Positions 1 to 9,057 are shown, counted from the first letter of the stretch. The stretch: 64,000 bases of DNA from Streptomyces sp. GESEQ-35 (GCF_017948485.1 NZ_JAFFSX010000023.1:62001-126000), one strand, 5' to 3'. Numbers and translations are program-made. Notes: a model not told the origin generated them from the sequence alone.

Positions 1-3000
1 GTACAGCCGCGTCACCTCGTCCCGCTCGGCCTCCGGGCCGCGCAGTTGCAGCACGTGATACCGCCCGTCGATCAGGATCGCGAGGTTGCGCACGAACAGC
101 TCTCGGTCGTCGGCGTCGGTCCAGGTGAACTGCCCCTCGGCCATGGTCCGCCCGCCCACCTGGATCGTCTTCAGCCCGGTGGAGGTGGCCCAGCTGGAGT
201 CGCGATACGGCTGCAACTCGGGCTCCTCCTCCCGCTGGTACGCCATTGGATCGCTGCCGTACTCACCCGAGGTGTCCCGCCCCGGTACGACGATGAGCTC
301 GAAGTCACCGTGCGAGTAGACGACTTGTCCCCGCCCGTTCTTCGGCGTCCGGTCCCAGCCGTTGGCGACGGCGACGGCGAAGCCCTCCTGGTCCTTGCGC
401 AGGACGAAGCCGTCGGGGAGTTCGGGGCCGGTGGTCTGCGTCTCGTCGGAACCGGTCGACGCCGAAGGGCTGTCCGTGCCCGGCGAGGTCTGGTCGGGCC
501 GCGGCTCACTGCTGGCCTCGGGCGACTGTGCGGGCGCCCCGCCGACCTCACCGGCGGACCCGGTCCGGTCGGTGTCGTCGGCGCCGCTGGTACCGGACTT
601 GGGCATGAACAGCATGGCGTACGCGATCGCCGCCGCCATCGCCAGTAACACCAGCAGCAGCAACGTACGGCCGAGGCTCCGTGGCGAACGGCCCTCCCGC
701 GACGCCCGCTTGTGCCGCCCGTGCGCACTCGTCGCGGGCAGCCCGGCGCGCCGCCTGCGCACCAGCTCGCCCTTGCGCCGCACGATCGGCAGCCGTTTCG
801 GGTCGGCGGGCGGCGCGGCGACGACATGCGCACCGGCCTCGGGCTCGGGCGCCGCCCGCACCAGCGAACGCAGCCAGCCCCGCAACTCCTCGAACTCGAG
901 CCGCTCGGTGGGGTCCTGCCGCAGCAGCGACTCGACCACCGGCCGCAGCGCACCGCACTCCTCCGCGAAGGCAGGCGGCTCCGCACACACCAGCTGCACC
1001 AGCTCGGCCGTCGACTCCTCCGGATACGGCGCATGCCCCTGCACGGCCCGGAAGAGCAACGCCCCGAGCGCCCACAGATCGGTGGCCGGCCCGATCGGCG
1101 CCGCCAACTGCCAGTTCTCGTGCACGGGCCCGGCCTGCTCCGGCGCCCACCGCTCCGTCACCGGCCCCACCACAGCCATCCGCGCCTGCCGCGCCCGCTC
1201 GGCCGCCAACGCACTGGCCGGCCCCCGCCGCACCGGCGCACCGGCAACGAGGTCGTCCCAGCGGCTGGGAGGCGGGGTCGGGGAGGCAGCGTCGGGGGGC
1301 GGGGAAGCTCCGGGGATGGGGATGGGACCTGAGAGTCCGGGGGTGTGGCCTGGGGCTCCTGCGTTGGGGCCAGGGAGTCCAGGGGTGTGGGCGGCGCCTC
1401 CTGGCATGGGGCCGTGTCCGCCTGAGTTGGGCACGGGGCCGTTCCCTACGGAAGGGAGCGCCGGACGGCCGCCGTGGCCGCTGCCCTGTCCCGCGCCTTG
1501 CCCATCGGCCCCGGCCTGCACACCACGCGGCACGGCCCCATGCCAGGAGGCGCCGCCCATACCGTAGGGGTCGGCGATCTGCCCCGGGGCCCCGCCGCCG
1601 CCCGGCGCCACGACACCGTTGCCCAGGGCATACGGCTGGTTCTCGACACCCTGGCCGGAGGGGTACGACGACTGGTCCGCGGTGAGTTCGGAGGGGGAGG
1701 ACGGGTGGGGCACGCCCGTTCCGTCGGCGTACGGCGGGTGGGGCACGCCGGTCCCGTCGACGTACGGCGACTGCGGCGTGTCCGTTCCGTCGGCGTACGG
1801 CGGGTTGAGCGAGCCGGTCCCGTCGGCATACGGCGAGTGCGACGCGCCCGTCCCGTCGGCATACGGCGAATGCGGCGCGCCGCTCCCGGGGGCGTACGGA
1901 GGGTGATGGACATCGATTCCGTCGGCGTACGGCGCGTAACGGGCGTCGCTTCCATCGGCATACGGCTGCCCGGGCGCCCCACTCCCGGAGGCATACGGCG
2001 CGTTAAGGGCGTCGCTTCCGTCGGCATACGTCGGCCGAATCGCCCCGCTCCCAGAGGGGTACGCCCCCTGCGCCGAGCCGTCGGCCGGTGCGGGCGGGGT
2101 GCCCTCGGGGGAGGGGCGGGCCCCGGGAAGGGCGGCCCGACCGTTCTGCTGCGCCTCCTGGATGCGGGCCGCGGCCCGGGCGCCCGCTCGATACGCGGCG
2201 ATCGCTCCGGCGCGCGCGGCCCGGATGTCGCCGCCTGTTTCGGGGGCCCTGCGGGCGAGTTCATTCGACGCGCTCGTGCCGTTCGCCGCTTCCGCCCCGA
2301 CCGCCGGCAATCCCCCAGCCGCCCGAGCCTCGATCGCGGCCCGCCTCGCAGCCTCGGGATCGGCTTCGACGAGACCGGAACCACCACCGCTGCCGCCGGA
2401 TCCACCGAAGCCACCAGGGCTCATCGGACCACCAGCACCGCCGAACCCCCTGGAGGCCCCGTGGCCACCAGACCCGCCGCCCCCGCGGCCGTCACCGGAC
2501 CCCGGCGCGACACCGTCCGCCGGTCCCGCGCCCGCAGCCGGGCCGCCGTCGCCGTCCTCGGCCGGTACCGGGTCGTACCCGCACAGCGCCTCCTCCGCCG
2601 CCCCGACCGCGAGGCCGGTCAGCATGACGCGGCCGTCGTCGCAGACGAGGACCGTGCGGGCGGTGATGTTGCGGTGGACCCAGCCGTGGGCATGGAGGAC
2701 GCGCAGGGCCATCAGGACGTCGGAGGCGACCTCGGCCGCCCGGTACGGCGTCAGCGCCTGCTCGGCGAGCAGGGCCGCCAGCGGCCGTGCGGCCACCAGT
2801 TCGCTGACGATCCACAGCGAACCGCCCTCGGCGAACACGTCGAAGACCTGGTCGAGCCGGGGATGGTCGGGAATCCGGGCCGCGGCCTGCGCGGCATCGA
2901 CGGCGCGCCGCACCGCCGGGTCAGTGGGCCGCCGCGTGGCCGTACGCACCGGGGGTCGCCGCACACCACGCTCGCGCGCCCCACGGTCCCGCGCCGCGAA

Positions 3001-3213
3001 TCCGTCCGGCAGCCGCGCGGTGAACCCGTCGGGCAGCCCCTCCGCGTCGAGCACCTCGGCCTCGACGACCTCCGGCAACGGCACCTGCCGGACCAGGACT
3101 TCCTGCCCGCTGTAGGTGTCGAAGGCCCGGGTCTCGGTGAGTTCGTACTCGTCGGACGGCGGCAGCGGCAGGCGGTAGCGGTCGGCGAGTACCCGACCCG
3201 CATAGTCGTCCAC
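1..3213 (-). CDS. Membrane-anchored Ser/Thr kinase-like protein, predicted pseudokinase (C-terminus beyond window)
   Basis: One open frame runs from a GTG at 3213, preceded by a GGGGGAGG ribosome site, to the window edge (1071 codons, no stop seen). Residues 1-210 resemble a kinase N-lobe and catalytic loop, but the catalytic residues are changed. The VAVK lysine is Arg42, the catalytic loop reads VHRN (Asn182 for Asp), and the DFG position reads GLA (200-202). A Gly/Ala/Pro-rich low-complexity stretch of about 440 residues follows, before the APE motif (WAPE, near 689) and a recognisable C-lobe (DLWALG, near 712). A single membrane segment lies at about 847-868, followed by an extracellular domain. 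A rare TTA codon (646-648) lies in the membrane segment. The next gene upstream is an intact kinase. Architecture and motif loss are seen; lack of catalysis is inferred. Confidence 0.85.
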   Translation of the reverse strand, partial: MDDYAGRVLADRYRLPLPPSDEYELTETRAFDTYSGQEVLVRQVPLPEVVEAEVLDAEGLPDGFTARLPDGFAARDRGARERGVRRPPVRTATRRPTDPAVRRAVDAAQAAARIPDHPRLDQVFDVFAEGGSLWIVSELVAARPLAALLAEQALTPYRAAEVASDVLMALRVLHAHGWVHRNITARTVLVCDDGRVMLTGLAVGAAEEALCGYDPVPAEDGDGGPAAGAGPADGVAPGSGDGRGGGGSGGHGASRGFGGAGGPMSPGGFGGSGGSGGGSGLVEADPEAARRAAIEARAAGGLPAVGAEAANGTSASNELARRAPETGGDIRAARAGAIAAYRAGARAAARIQEAQQNGRAALPGARPSPEGTPPAPADGSAQGAYPSGSGAIRPTYADGSDALNAPYASGSGAPGQPYADGSDARYAPYADGIDVHHPPYAPGSGAPHSPYADGTGASHSPYADGTGSLNPPYADGTDTPQSPYVDGTGVPHPPYADGTGVPHPSSPSELTADQSSYPSGQGVENQPYALGNGVVAPGGGGAPGQIADPYGMGGASWHGAVPRGVQAGADGQGAGQGSGHGGRPALPSVGNGPVPNSGGHGPMPGGAAHTPGLPGPNAGAPGHTPGLSGPIPIPGASPPPDAASPTPPPSRWDDLVAGAPVRRGPASALAAERARQARMAVVGPVTERWAPEQAGPVHENWQLAAPIGPATDLWALGALLFRAVQGHAPYPEESTAELVQLVCAEPPAFAEECGALRPVVESLLRQDPTERLEFEELRGWLRSLVRAAPEPEAGAHVVAAPPADPKRLPIVRRKGELVRRRRAGLPATSAHGRHKRASREGRSPRSLGRTLLLLVLLAMAAAIAYAMLFMPKSGTSGADDTDRTGSAGEVGGAPAQSPEASSEPRPDQTSPGTDSPSASTGSDETQTTGPELPDGFVLRKDQEGFAVAVANGWDRTPKNGRGQVVYSHGDFELIVVPGRDTSGEYGSDPMAYQREEEPELQPYRDSSWATSTGLKTIQVGGRTMAEGQFTWTDADDRELFVRNLAILIDGRYHVLQLRGPEAERDEVTRLY
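1660..2065 (-). repeat. Degenerate 33-bp coding repeats (11-residue PYADGTG-type units)
   Basis: Inside the kinase-like gene, about eleven imperfect units with a usual 33-bp spacing encode peptides such as PYADGTGVPHP, PYADGTGASHS and PYADGTGSLNP. The unit length is a multiple of three, so copy number can vary without breaking the frame. The units form part of the insertion in the activation-loop region. They are low-complexity, probably disordered and possibly surface-exposed on the cytoplasmic side. Confidence 0.8.
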
Positions 3214-3366
3214 GTTGCCTCCCCCGGCCGCCCGGTTGGTCAATTCCGTTCGCCTTACGGCCCGTTCTGGATGCGTACGGTCCGCAACCATTCACGATAC
3301 GTGCCGGAGGCAACCCGCATTGAGGGGATGACAGATCTCATGCCCCATTACCCCGGGCCGCTCACC

Positions 3367-5373
3367 TCACGACTTGGGTTCGAAGCTCTTCGCCAGCGTC
3401 TGCCAGGTGCTCTTGCGCAGCTCGCTGTCCCAGTTCGCGGCTTTCGCGGTGTACATCAGCGCGTATCCGTGGTCATCGTCCACGACGAACCCGCGGTCGA
3501 TGGTCCGGTACTTCGTCCCGCTCTCCGAATAGGTGAACTCCCAGTCGGCCGTATTCCAACCGCGGTAGTTCACCGCCTCTATTCGGATCTTCTTGTACTG
3601 GGAGCGCGTCATGTACTGCTCCTGGCTCTTCCAGTCCGCCACCGGATCGCCCTTGGGCGTGGACGTCCAGGCGATGAGCAGCTTCTGCCCGTCGGGCCCG
3701 GTGAAACGGTCACCCGAGGCCCCCGCGGTCTGGTACTTCCACCCCTTGGGCAGCCCGATCGAGTACTGGCCGCCCTGGTGCGTGGTCTCCACCCCGGCCG
3801 ACCCGCCGGCCTCCGCGCCACCGCCACCGGACGCACTCGCACTCGGCGTGCTCCCGGAGTTCGACCCGGCCGTCGACCCCGAACCCGCGGACTCCGTCGC
3901 CTTGCCGTCCGTACTCGTGCCCCCGCCGACGTCCTCCTTGGTCGAGGCGTTCGCGCTCGCCGAGGGCGAGGGCTTGGTGCCGCCGCCGCTCGCCGAGTCC
4001 TTCGAACCCTCGCCGTCCCCGCCCAGCGTCAACCACAGCACCGTGCCGAGCACGGCGAGCACCAGTACCGCCGCGATGATCACCAGCGTCCGCTTCGGCA
4101 CCACGTCGGTGAGCGGCGCCCGAGGGACGGGCCGCGGCGGCAGGTCCGGCGGCGGTACCACGGGCCACCCCGAACTCCGGCCGCCCGCAGCCGCCTTCGT
4201 GCCCTGCGAGTCGCGGTCCCCGGACGTCCCACCCGAGGCCGATGCCGTGCTCGGCTGCACCGGGTCGGTCGCGCCGACGTCTTCGGAGCCCGAACCGGCC
4301 GTAGCGCTCGTGGACTTGGTGCGCGCCGTGGCGGCAGCCGCGGTCGCCGCCCCGGCCGACACGGCGGCCTTCCGCACGGAACGCATCGCGCCCCGCAGCC
4401 GCTCACCCGCCTCCGCGCCCGCCGAACCGGCCTTGTCCGCCGGCTCGTCCGGCTGCCCCGGCAGCGGCACGACCTTCGTCGCGTCAGCCGGCGGCTCCGG
4501 CTCGGCCTCCTTCGGCTCGGGTGCGTGGATCACCGCGTTGAGCATGGCCCGCGCACCCGCGTCGTCCAGCCGCTTGGCCGGGTCCTTGGTGAGCAGGCCG
4601 TAGATGACGTCCTTGAGCGGTCCCGCGTTCTTCGGCTCCTCCAGCGGCTCGGTCATCACCGCGGTGAGGGTCGCGATCGCGGATCCCTTGTCGTACGGCG
4701 GGGCACCCTCGACGGACGCGTACAGCAAGCCGCCGAGCGACCACAGGTCGGCCGCCGGTCCCGGCTTGTGCCCGCGGGCCCGCTCCGGGGAGATGTAGGA
4801 GGGCGCGCCGACGAGCATGCCGGTCGACGTGATGGACGGGTCGCCCTCGACCTGCGCGATCCCGAAGTCGGTGAGCACGACCCGGTCGGAGTCGGACTCC
4901 AGCAGGACGTTCGACGGCTTCACGTCCCGGTGCAGGATGCCCTCGCGGTGCGCGGACCGCAGCACGTCGAGGACCGCGAGGCCGACCTCGGCCGCGCGCC
5001 TGGGTTCCAGCAGGCCGTCCTCCCGGATGACCTCGGCGAGCGACTTGCCCTCGACGAGCTCCATCACGATCCACGGCCGGTCGTCCTCGTCGACCACGTC
5101 GAAGACCGTCACCGCACTGTTGTTACGGATCCGCGCGATCGCCTTGGCCTCGCGCAACGTGCGCGTGATCAGGCGTCGTTTCTCGTCCTCGTCGATGTTG
5201 GACGGAAATCTGAGCTCCTTGACGGCAACCGTCCGGCCCAGGGTCTCGTCATTGGCACGCCAGACCGTGCCCATGCCGCCGCGGCCGAGCACATCTCCCA
5301 GCCGGTACCGCCCGGCGAGGAGACGTGCGCTCTTGTCCTGACGGGATGTCCCCGCCCGCTCCGCCTCCGACAT
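3367..5373 (-). CDS. Transmembrane serine/threonine protein kinase (PASTA-less, Pkn type)
   Basis: 668 residues from the ATG at 5373, chosen because TGAGGGG lies just upstream and the kinase domain begins at residue 23; the frame stays open further upstream but that part does not look like protein. Kinase features are complete: glycine loop GRGGMG (30-35), Lys52, Glu75, HRD (148-150), KPSN, DFG (169-171) and SPE. An Ala/Pro/Ser-rich linker precedes one membrane helix (429-451). The extracellular C-terminal domain of about 220 residues (QYSIGLPKGW..., ending SFEPKS) lacks PASTA repeats and resembles the outer domain of the neighbouring kinase-like gene. It probably senses an outside signal and phosphorylates cytoplasmic proteins; substrates are unknown. 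Confidence 0.93.
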   Translation of the reverse strand: MSEAERAGTSRQDKSARLLAGRYRLGDVLGRGGMGTVWRANDETLGRTVAVKELRFPSNIDEDEKRRLITRTLREAKAIARIRNNSAVTVFDVVDEDDRPWIVMELVEGKSLAEVIREDGLLEPRRAAEVGLAVLDVLRSAHREGILHRDVKPSNVLLESDSDRVVLTDFGIAQVEGDPSITSTGMLVGAPSYISPERARGHKPGPAADLWSLGGLLYASVEGAPPYDKGSAIATLTAVMTEPLEEPKNAGPLKDVIYGLLTKDPAKRLDDAGARAMLNAVIHAPEPKEAEPEPPADATKVVPLPGQPDEPADKAGSAGAEAGERLRGAMRSVRKAAVSAGAATAAAATARTKSTSATAGSGSEDVGATDPVQPSTASASGGTSGDRDSQGTKAAAGGRSSGWPVVPPPDLPPRPVPRAPLTDVVPKRTLVIIAAVLVLAVLGTVLWLTLGGDGEGSKDSASGGGTKPSPSASANASTKEDVGGGTSTDGKATESAGSGSTAGSNSGSTPSASASGGGGAEAGGSAGVETTHQGGQYSIGLPKGWKYQTAGASGDRFTGPDGQKLLIAWTSTPKGDPVADWKSQEQYMTRSQYKKIRIEAVNYRGWNTADWEFTYSESGTKYRTIDRGFVVDDDHGYALMYTAKAANWDSELRKSTWQTLAKSFEPKS

Positions 5374-5798
5374 GCGTCCCCTCATGCAACCCGCCCTGAC
5401 AGAGCCTCCATTGTCTCTCACCCGGCAAGTGCCCGACGCCCAGGGGGCCCCTGGGGCCGCCGCGAGGCCCGCGCAGCCGGAGCGCCGGTGAATCGCGCGT
5501 TCCGTGGAGCCGGATGAAGAGCCGCGACAAGGAAGAACCGTCGAGGCCGCCGCTTCGGACTCTACTGTCCGTTCCTGTGTCCCAGACCCTCCTCGCCCTC
5601 GCCTCGACCGGCTCCCGTGCGCAGTCCACACCACCTGCGGACGCAACCCTTCCGCCGCTGGTCACACGGGGGAAGGCACCCGCCGGGCCGCCGAGTTATG
5701 CCCTCGCACCTCTTAGAACGGCCGGGGTCCAAGCTAAGATCCCCAGGCGCGTAGCCCATTCGGCTGATATGAGACGCCCAGCGGCACGAGGGCAGTGA
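5374..5798. other. Intergenic region between kinase and glpD
   Basis: These 425 bases hold the upstream region of the kinase gene and the 3' side of glpD, which lies on the same strand. I see no convincing small gene: open frames here have arginine- and cysteine-rich, non-protein-like content. I see no strong hairpin after the glpD stop. Confidence 0.5.
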
Positions 5799-7505
5799 CT
5801 ACAACGGCGCGATGTCCGGCGCCCCCAGCCGCGCCGCGTCCGCCGTCAGGTCGTCCGGCTGACGCTGCGACTCCCGCTCCGCCTCCACCCGCTTTTCGTA
5901 GTGCTGGATCTCGCGCTCGATGTGGTCCTTGTCCCAGCCGAGGACCGGCGCCATCAGCTCGGCGGCCTCGCGGGCACTGCGCGTCCCCCGGTCGAAGGTC
6001 TCGATGGAGATGCGGGTGCGCCGGGTCAGCACGTCGTCCAGGTGCCGTGCGGCCTCGTGCGAGGCGGCGTACACGACCTCGGCGCGCAGATAGTCGTCGG
6101 CGGCCTGAAGGGGCTCGCCCAGCGAGGCGTCCGCGGTGATGAGTTCGAGGACCTCCTCCGCCATCGCCCCGTACCGGTTCAACAGGTGCTCCACGCGCAC
6201 CACATGGAGCCCCGTGCGGGCGGCGATCCGGGCTCGCGCGTTCCACAGCGCCCGGTATCCTTCGGCGCCGATCAGCGGGACGTCCTCGGTGACACACTCG
6301 GCGACCCGCAGGTCGAGGCCGTGCACCGCCTCGTCCACCGCGTCCTTGGCCATCACGCGGTACGTCGTGTACTTGCCGCCCGCCACGACCACCAGCCCCG
6401 GCACCGGATGCGCAACGGTGTGCTCGCGCGACAGCTTGCTCGTGGCGTCCGACTCACCCGCGAGCAGCGGACGCAGTCCCGCGTACACACCCTCCACGTC
6501 GTCGCGCGTCAGCGGCACCGCGAGCACGGAGTTCACATGCTCCAGCAGATAGTCGATGTCGGCGCTGGAGGCGGCCGGGTGTGCCTTGTCGAGGTCCCAG
6601 TCGGTGTCGGTCGTGCCGATGATCCAGTGCCGGCCCCACGGGATGACGAACAGCACGGACTTCTCGGTGCGCAGGATCAGGCCGGTCGAGGAGTGGATGC
6701 GGTCCTTGGGCACGACCAGGTGGATGCCCTTGGAGGCGCGGACGTGGAACTGTCCCCGCTCCCCCACCAGCGCCTGCGTGTCGTCGGTCCACACGCCCGT
6801 GGCGTTGACGATCTGCTTGGCGCGGATCTCGTACTCCCCGCCCGCCTCCACGTCCTGGACCCGGGCGCCGACCACGCGTTCGCCCTCGCGCAGGAAACCG
6901 GTCACGCGCGCGCGGTTGGCGGTCTTCGCCCCGTACGCCGCGGCCGTGCGCACCAGGGTCGCAACGAACCGGGCGTCGTCCATCTGGGCGTCGTAGTACT
7001 GCAACGCGCCGACCAGTGCCTCCTTCTTGAGGGCGGGGGCGACGCGCAGGGCGTGACGGCGGCTCAGGTGGCGGTGTACGGGCAGGCCCCGGCCGTGGCC
7101 GCGGGCCATCGACATGGCGTCGTAGAGCGCGACGCCCGAGCCGGCGTACAGGCGCTCCCAGCCCTGGTGTTGCAGCGGATACAGGAACGGAACCGGCTTG
7201 ACGAGATGCGGGGCCAGCCGCTCCAGCAGCAGCCCGCGCTCCTTCAGCGCCTCCCGAACGAGCGTGAAGTCGAGCATCTCCAGATAGCGCAGGCCGCCAT
7301 GGATCAGCTTGCTGGACCTGCTCGATGTGCCCGATGCCCAGTCACGCGCCTCGACCAGTCCCGTGGACAGGCCGCGCGTCACAGCGTCGAGGGCGGTGCC
7401 CGCGCCGACCACACCGCCGCCCACGACCAGCAGGTCCAGCTCGTGCTCGGCCATTGCTGCGAGTGACTCGGCGCGCTGCGCCGGTCCCAGTGTCGCTGTC
7501 CTCAC
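5799..7505 (-). CDS. glpD: Glycerol-3-phosphate dehydrogenase, FAD-dependent
   Basis: 568 residues from GTG 7505, with GGGAGG about six bases upstream. Oxidises sn-glycerol 3-phosphate to dihydroxyacetone phosphate and passes electrons to the quinone pool at the membrane. The N-terminal FAD-binding Rossmann motif LLVVGGGVVGAGTALD lies at about 25-40. It is followed by the family sequences SSRSSKLIHGGLRYLE and TTDTDWD, and by the C-terminal GlpD domain with RYGAMAEEVL. Length is normal for the family. No glpF or glpK lies beside it, so this is a stand-alone copy. The gene ahead of it is divergent and separated by 283 bases. Confidence 0.95.
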   Translation of the reverse strand: MRTATLGPAQRAESLAAMAEHELDLLVVGGGVVGAGTALDAVTRGLSTGLVEARDWASGTSSRSSKLIHGGLRYLEMLDFTLVREALKERGLLLERLAPHLVKPVPFLYPLQHQGWERLYAGSGVALYDAMSMARGHGRGLPVHRHLSRRHALRVAPALKKEALVGALQYYDAQMDDARFVATLVRTAAAYGAKTANRARVTGFLREGERVVGARVQDVEAGGEYEIRAKQIVNATGVWTDDTQALVGERGQFHVRASKGIHLVVPKDRIHSSTGLILRTEKSVLFVIPWGRHWIIGTTDTDWDLDKAHPAASSADIDYLLEHVNSVLAVPLTRDDVEGVYAGLRPLLAGESDATSKLSREHTVAHPVPGLVVVAGGKYTTYRVMAKDAVDEAVHGLDLRVAECVTEDVPLIGAEGYRALWNARARIAARTGLHVVRVEHLLNRYGAMAEEVLELITADASLGEPLQAADDYLRAEVVYAASHEAARHLDDVLTRRTRISIETFDRGTRSAREAAELMAPVLGWDKDHIEREIQHYEKRVEAERESQRQPDDLTADAARLGAPDIAPL

Positions 7506-7622
7506 CGCTGCCTCCCGCTGTCGGTCGCGCCGGTCCCACCCGTCGGGTGAACCCCGTACGTCTCCCCCATGCCCAAATTCTGACCGGCTTGCCCGACTTC
7601 AGCCACCGCCCGTCCGTCGACC

Positions 7623-7737
7623 TGTGGACAACTTTCACCGACCCGCGAGAAGACACAGGAAGACACAGGAAAATCAATGCCGCATAACGGTCATATTTAC
7701 TCCTAGTGTGACATTGCGCTGGCCTGTCCTGTCCACA
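7623..7737. promoter_or_regulatory. Two inverted DnaA-box-like sites between glpD and the dehydrogenase gene
   Basis: TGTGGACAA at 7623-7631 is the exact complement of TTGTCCACA, the preferred Streptomyces DnaA box. CTGTCCACA at 7729-7737 is a one-base variant in the opposite orientation. A direct repeat of gaagacacag lies between them (about 7649-7670). The spacer is A/T-richer than its surroundings. The sites could titrate DnaA or regulate the divergent genes; they could also be chance. Confidence 0.4.
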
Positions 7738-7788
7738 GGGGCTTGCGCACCTGTCCCGCTTCGGCTACTGGGAAGGACGGCCCACGCC

Positions 7789-8997
7789 ATGCCCGCAGAT
7801 CTCGCCGTCATCGGTCTCGGCCCGTACGGCCTGCCCCTGGCCCAGGCCGCCGTCGCCGCCGGCATCCCCACGCTCGGCTACAAGACCGGGCCCGAGCCCG
7901 GCTCCCTCAGCCCCGCCGAACTGCGCCGGATGCTCTCGGGGGGTTTCCGGCCGACCACCAATCCGGCAGAGCTGGGCCGGGTGCGTACCGCCGTCATCTG
8001 CGCCCCGACCCCACGGGGCGCGGACGGCGGGCTCGACCTCGGCCAGGTGGAGGCCGCCGCGCGCACCCTGGCCGCCCGGCTGCGCCCGCACACCACGGTG
8101 ATCCTCGAATCCCCCGTGCACCCGGGCACCACCGAGGAATTCCTCCGCCCGCTCATCGAAGAGGGCTCAGGACTGCGCGCGGGCCGCGACTTCCACCTCG
8201 CCTACTCCCCCAGCCGGGTCGACCCCGGCAACCGCGACTTCACCCCGGCCAACACCCCCAAGGTGATCGGCGGCCTCACCCCCGCCTGCACCGAGTCGGC
8301 CGCCGCCTTCTACGGCCGCCTCACCGACAAGGTGGTACGCGCGCGTGGCCCGCGCGAGGCCGAAACGGTGCAGCTCCTGGAGAACAACTTCCGGCACGTC
8401 AACGTCGCCCTCGTCAACGAGATGGCCGTCCTCTGCCACGACTTGGGCGTCGACCTCTGGGACGTCATCCGCTGCGCGGAGACCAAGCCGTTCGGCTTCC
8501 AGACCTTCCGCCCCGGACCGGGCGTCGGCGGCCACTCCGTCCCGCAGGACCTGACCGGCCGAGGGGGCCGCAGCCTGCGCATGGTCGAACTCGCCCAGCA
8601 GGTCAACAACCAGATGCCCCGCTACGTCATCCAGCGCGCCGCCGCCCTCCTCAACGAGCACGGCAAGTCGGCCCGCGGCGCGCGCGTACTCCTCCTCGGC
8701 ATCACCTACAAGCCCGACCTCGCCGACCAACAGTCCACGCCCGCCCAGGAGATCGCGGTCCGGCTGATGGAGCTCGGCGCCTCCGTCAGCTACCACGACC
8801 CGTACATCCCGTCCTGGAACGTCCTCGACCGCCCGGTCCCGCGCGCGGACTCCCTGTACGAGGCCGCAGCCGACGCCGACCTCACGATCCTGCTCCAGCA
8901 GCATCGGACGTACGACCTCCAGGGCCTCTCGGTGAAGGCGCAGCTGCTGCTCGACACGCGCGGGGCCACGCCTACGGGGGCGGCGCATCGGTTGTGA
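7789..8997 (+). CDS. UDP-glucose/GDP-mannose dehydrogenase family protein lacking the catalytic cysteine
   Basis: 402 residues from ATG 7789 with GGAAGGA eight bases upstream. Family layout is complete. The NAD-binding Rossmann start is VIGLGPYGLPLA (usual GLGYVGLPLA), followed by a substrate-binding motif LAYSPSRVDPGNRD, a central LLENNFRHVNVALVNEMA helix, and a C-terminal UDP-binding domain (LLLGITYKPD, YHDPY). These enzymes normally oxidise a UDP-sugar to the uronate using a cysteine in GGHCIPVDP. Here the site reads GGHSVPQDL, so residue 250 is Ser and the following VDP is QDL. Either oxidation stops at an altered product, or the protein is a non-catalytic homologue. Convergent with guaB3. 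Confidence 0.88.
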   Translation: MPADLAVIGLGPYGLPLAQAAVAAGIPTLGYKTGPEPGSLSPAELRRMLSGGFRPTTNPAELGRVRTAVICAPTPRGADGGLDLGQVEAAARTLAARLRPHTTVILESPVHPGTTEEFLRPLIEEGSGLRAGRDFHLAYSPSRVDPGNRDFTPANTPKVIGGLTPACTESAAAFYGRLTDKVVRARGPREAETVQLLENNFRHVNVALVNEMAVLCHDLGVDLWDVIRCAETKPFGFQTFRPGPGVGGHSVPQDLTGRGGRSLRMVELAQQVNNQMPRYVIQRAAALLNEHGKSARGARVLLLGITYKPDLADQQSTPAQEIAVRLMELGASVSYHDPYIPSWNVLDRPVPRADSLYEAAADADLTILLQQHRTYDLQGLSVKAQLLLDTRGATPTGAAHRL

Positions 8998-9038
8998 AGG
9001 GGGCCCGGTCACCCCCGCCGGGTGCACCGAGCCCCTTC
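8996..9038. terminator. Bidirectional hairpin terminator between the dehydrogenase gene and guaB3
   Basis: An imperfect GC-rich inverted repeat, gaagggggcccggt facing caccgagccccttc, begins at the dehydrogenase stop codon. It sits between two convergent genes and has no strong T-run, as is usual in Streptomyces. Confidence 0.55.
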
Positions 9039-9057
9039 GCTCAGGCCGAGCGCGGCG

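Noticed and set aside
1660..2065. CRISPR-like periodic repeats
   Set aside because: The 33-bp periodicity is contiguous, without unique spacers, and encodes in-frame peptide repeats.
1..3213. Possible frameshift splitting the kinase-like gene into two
   Set aside because: I read most of the frame codon by codon, including the whole low-complexity insertion. It stays open with normal third-position GC, so the odd layout is an insertion and not a frameshift.
1474..5517. Very long open frame on the plus strand (over 1300 codons) opposite the two kinase genes
   Set aside because: Its translation is arginine-rich with no recognisable domain. It lies antisense to frames with clear kinase motifs and is an artefact of high GC codon bias.
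5374..5646. N-terminal extension of the Ser/Thr kinase to a start at 5646
   Set aside because: The added 91 residues are Arg/Cys/Gly-rich and unlike protein, while ATG 5373 has a good ribosome site just before the kinase domain.
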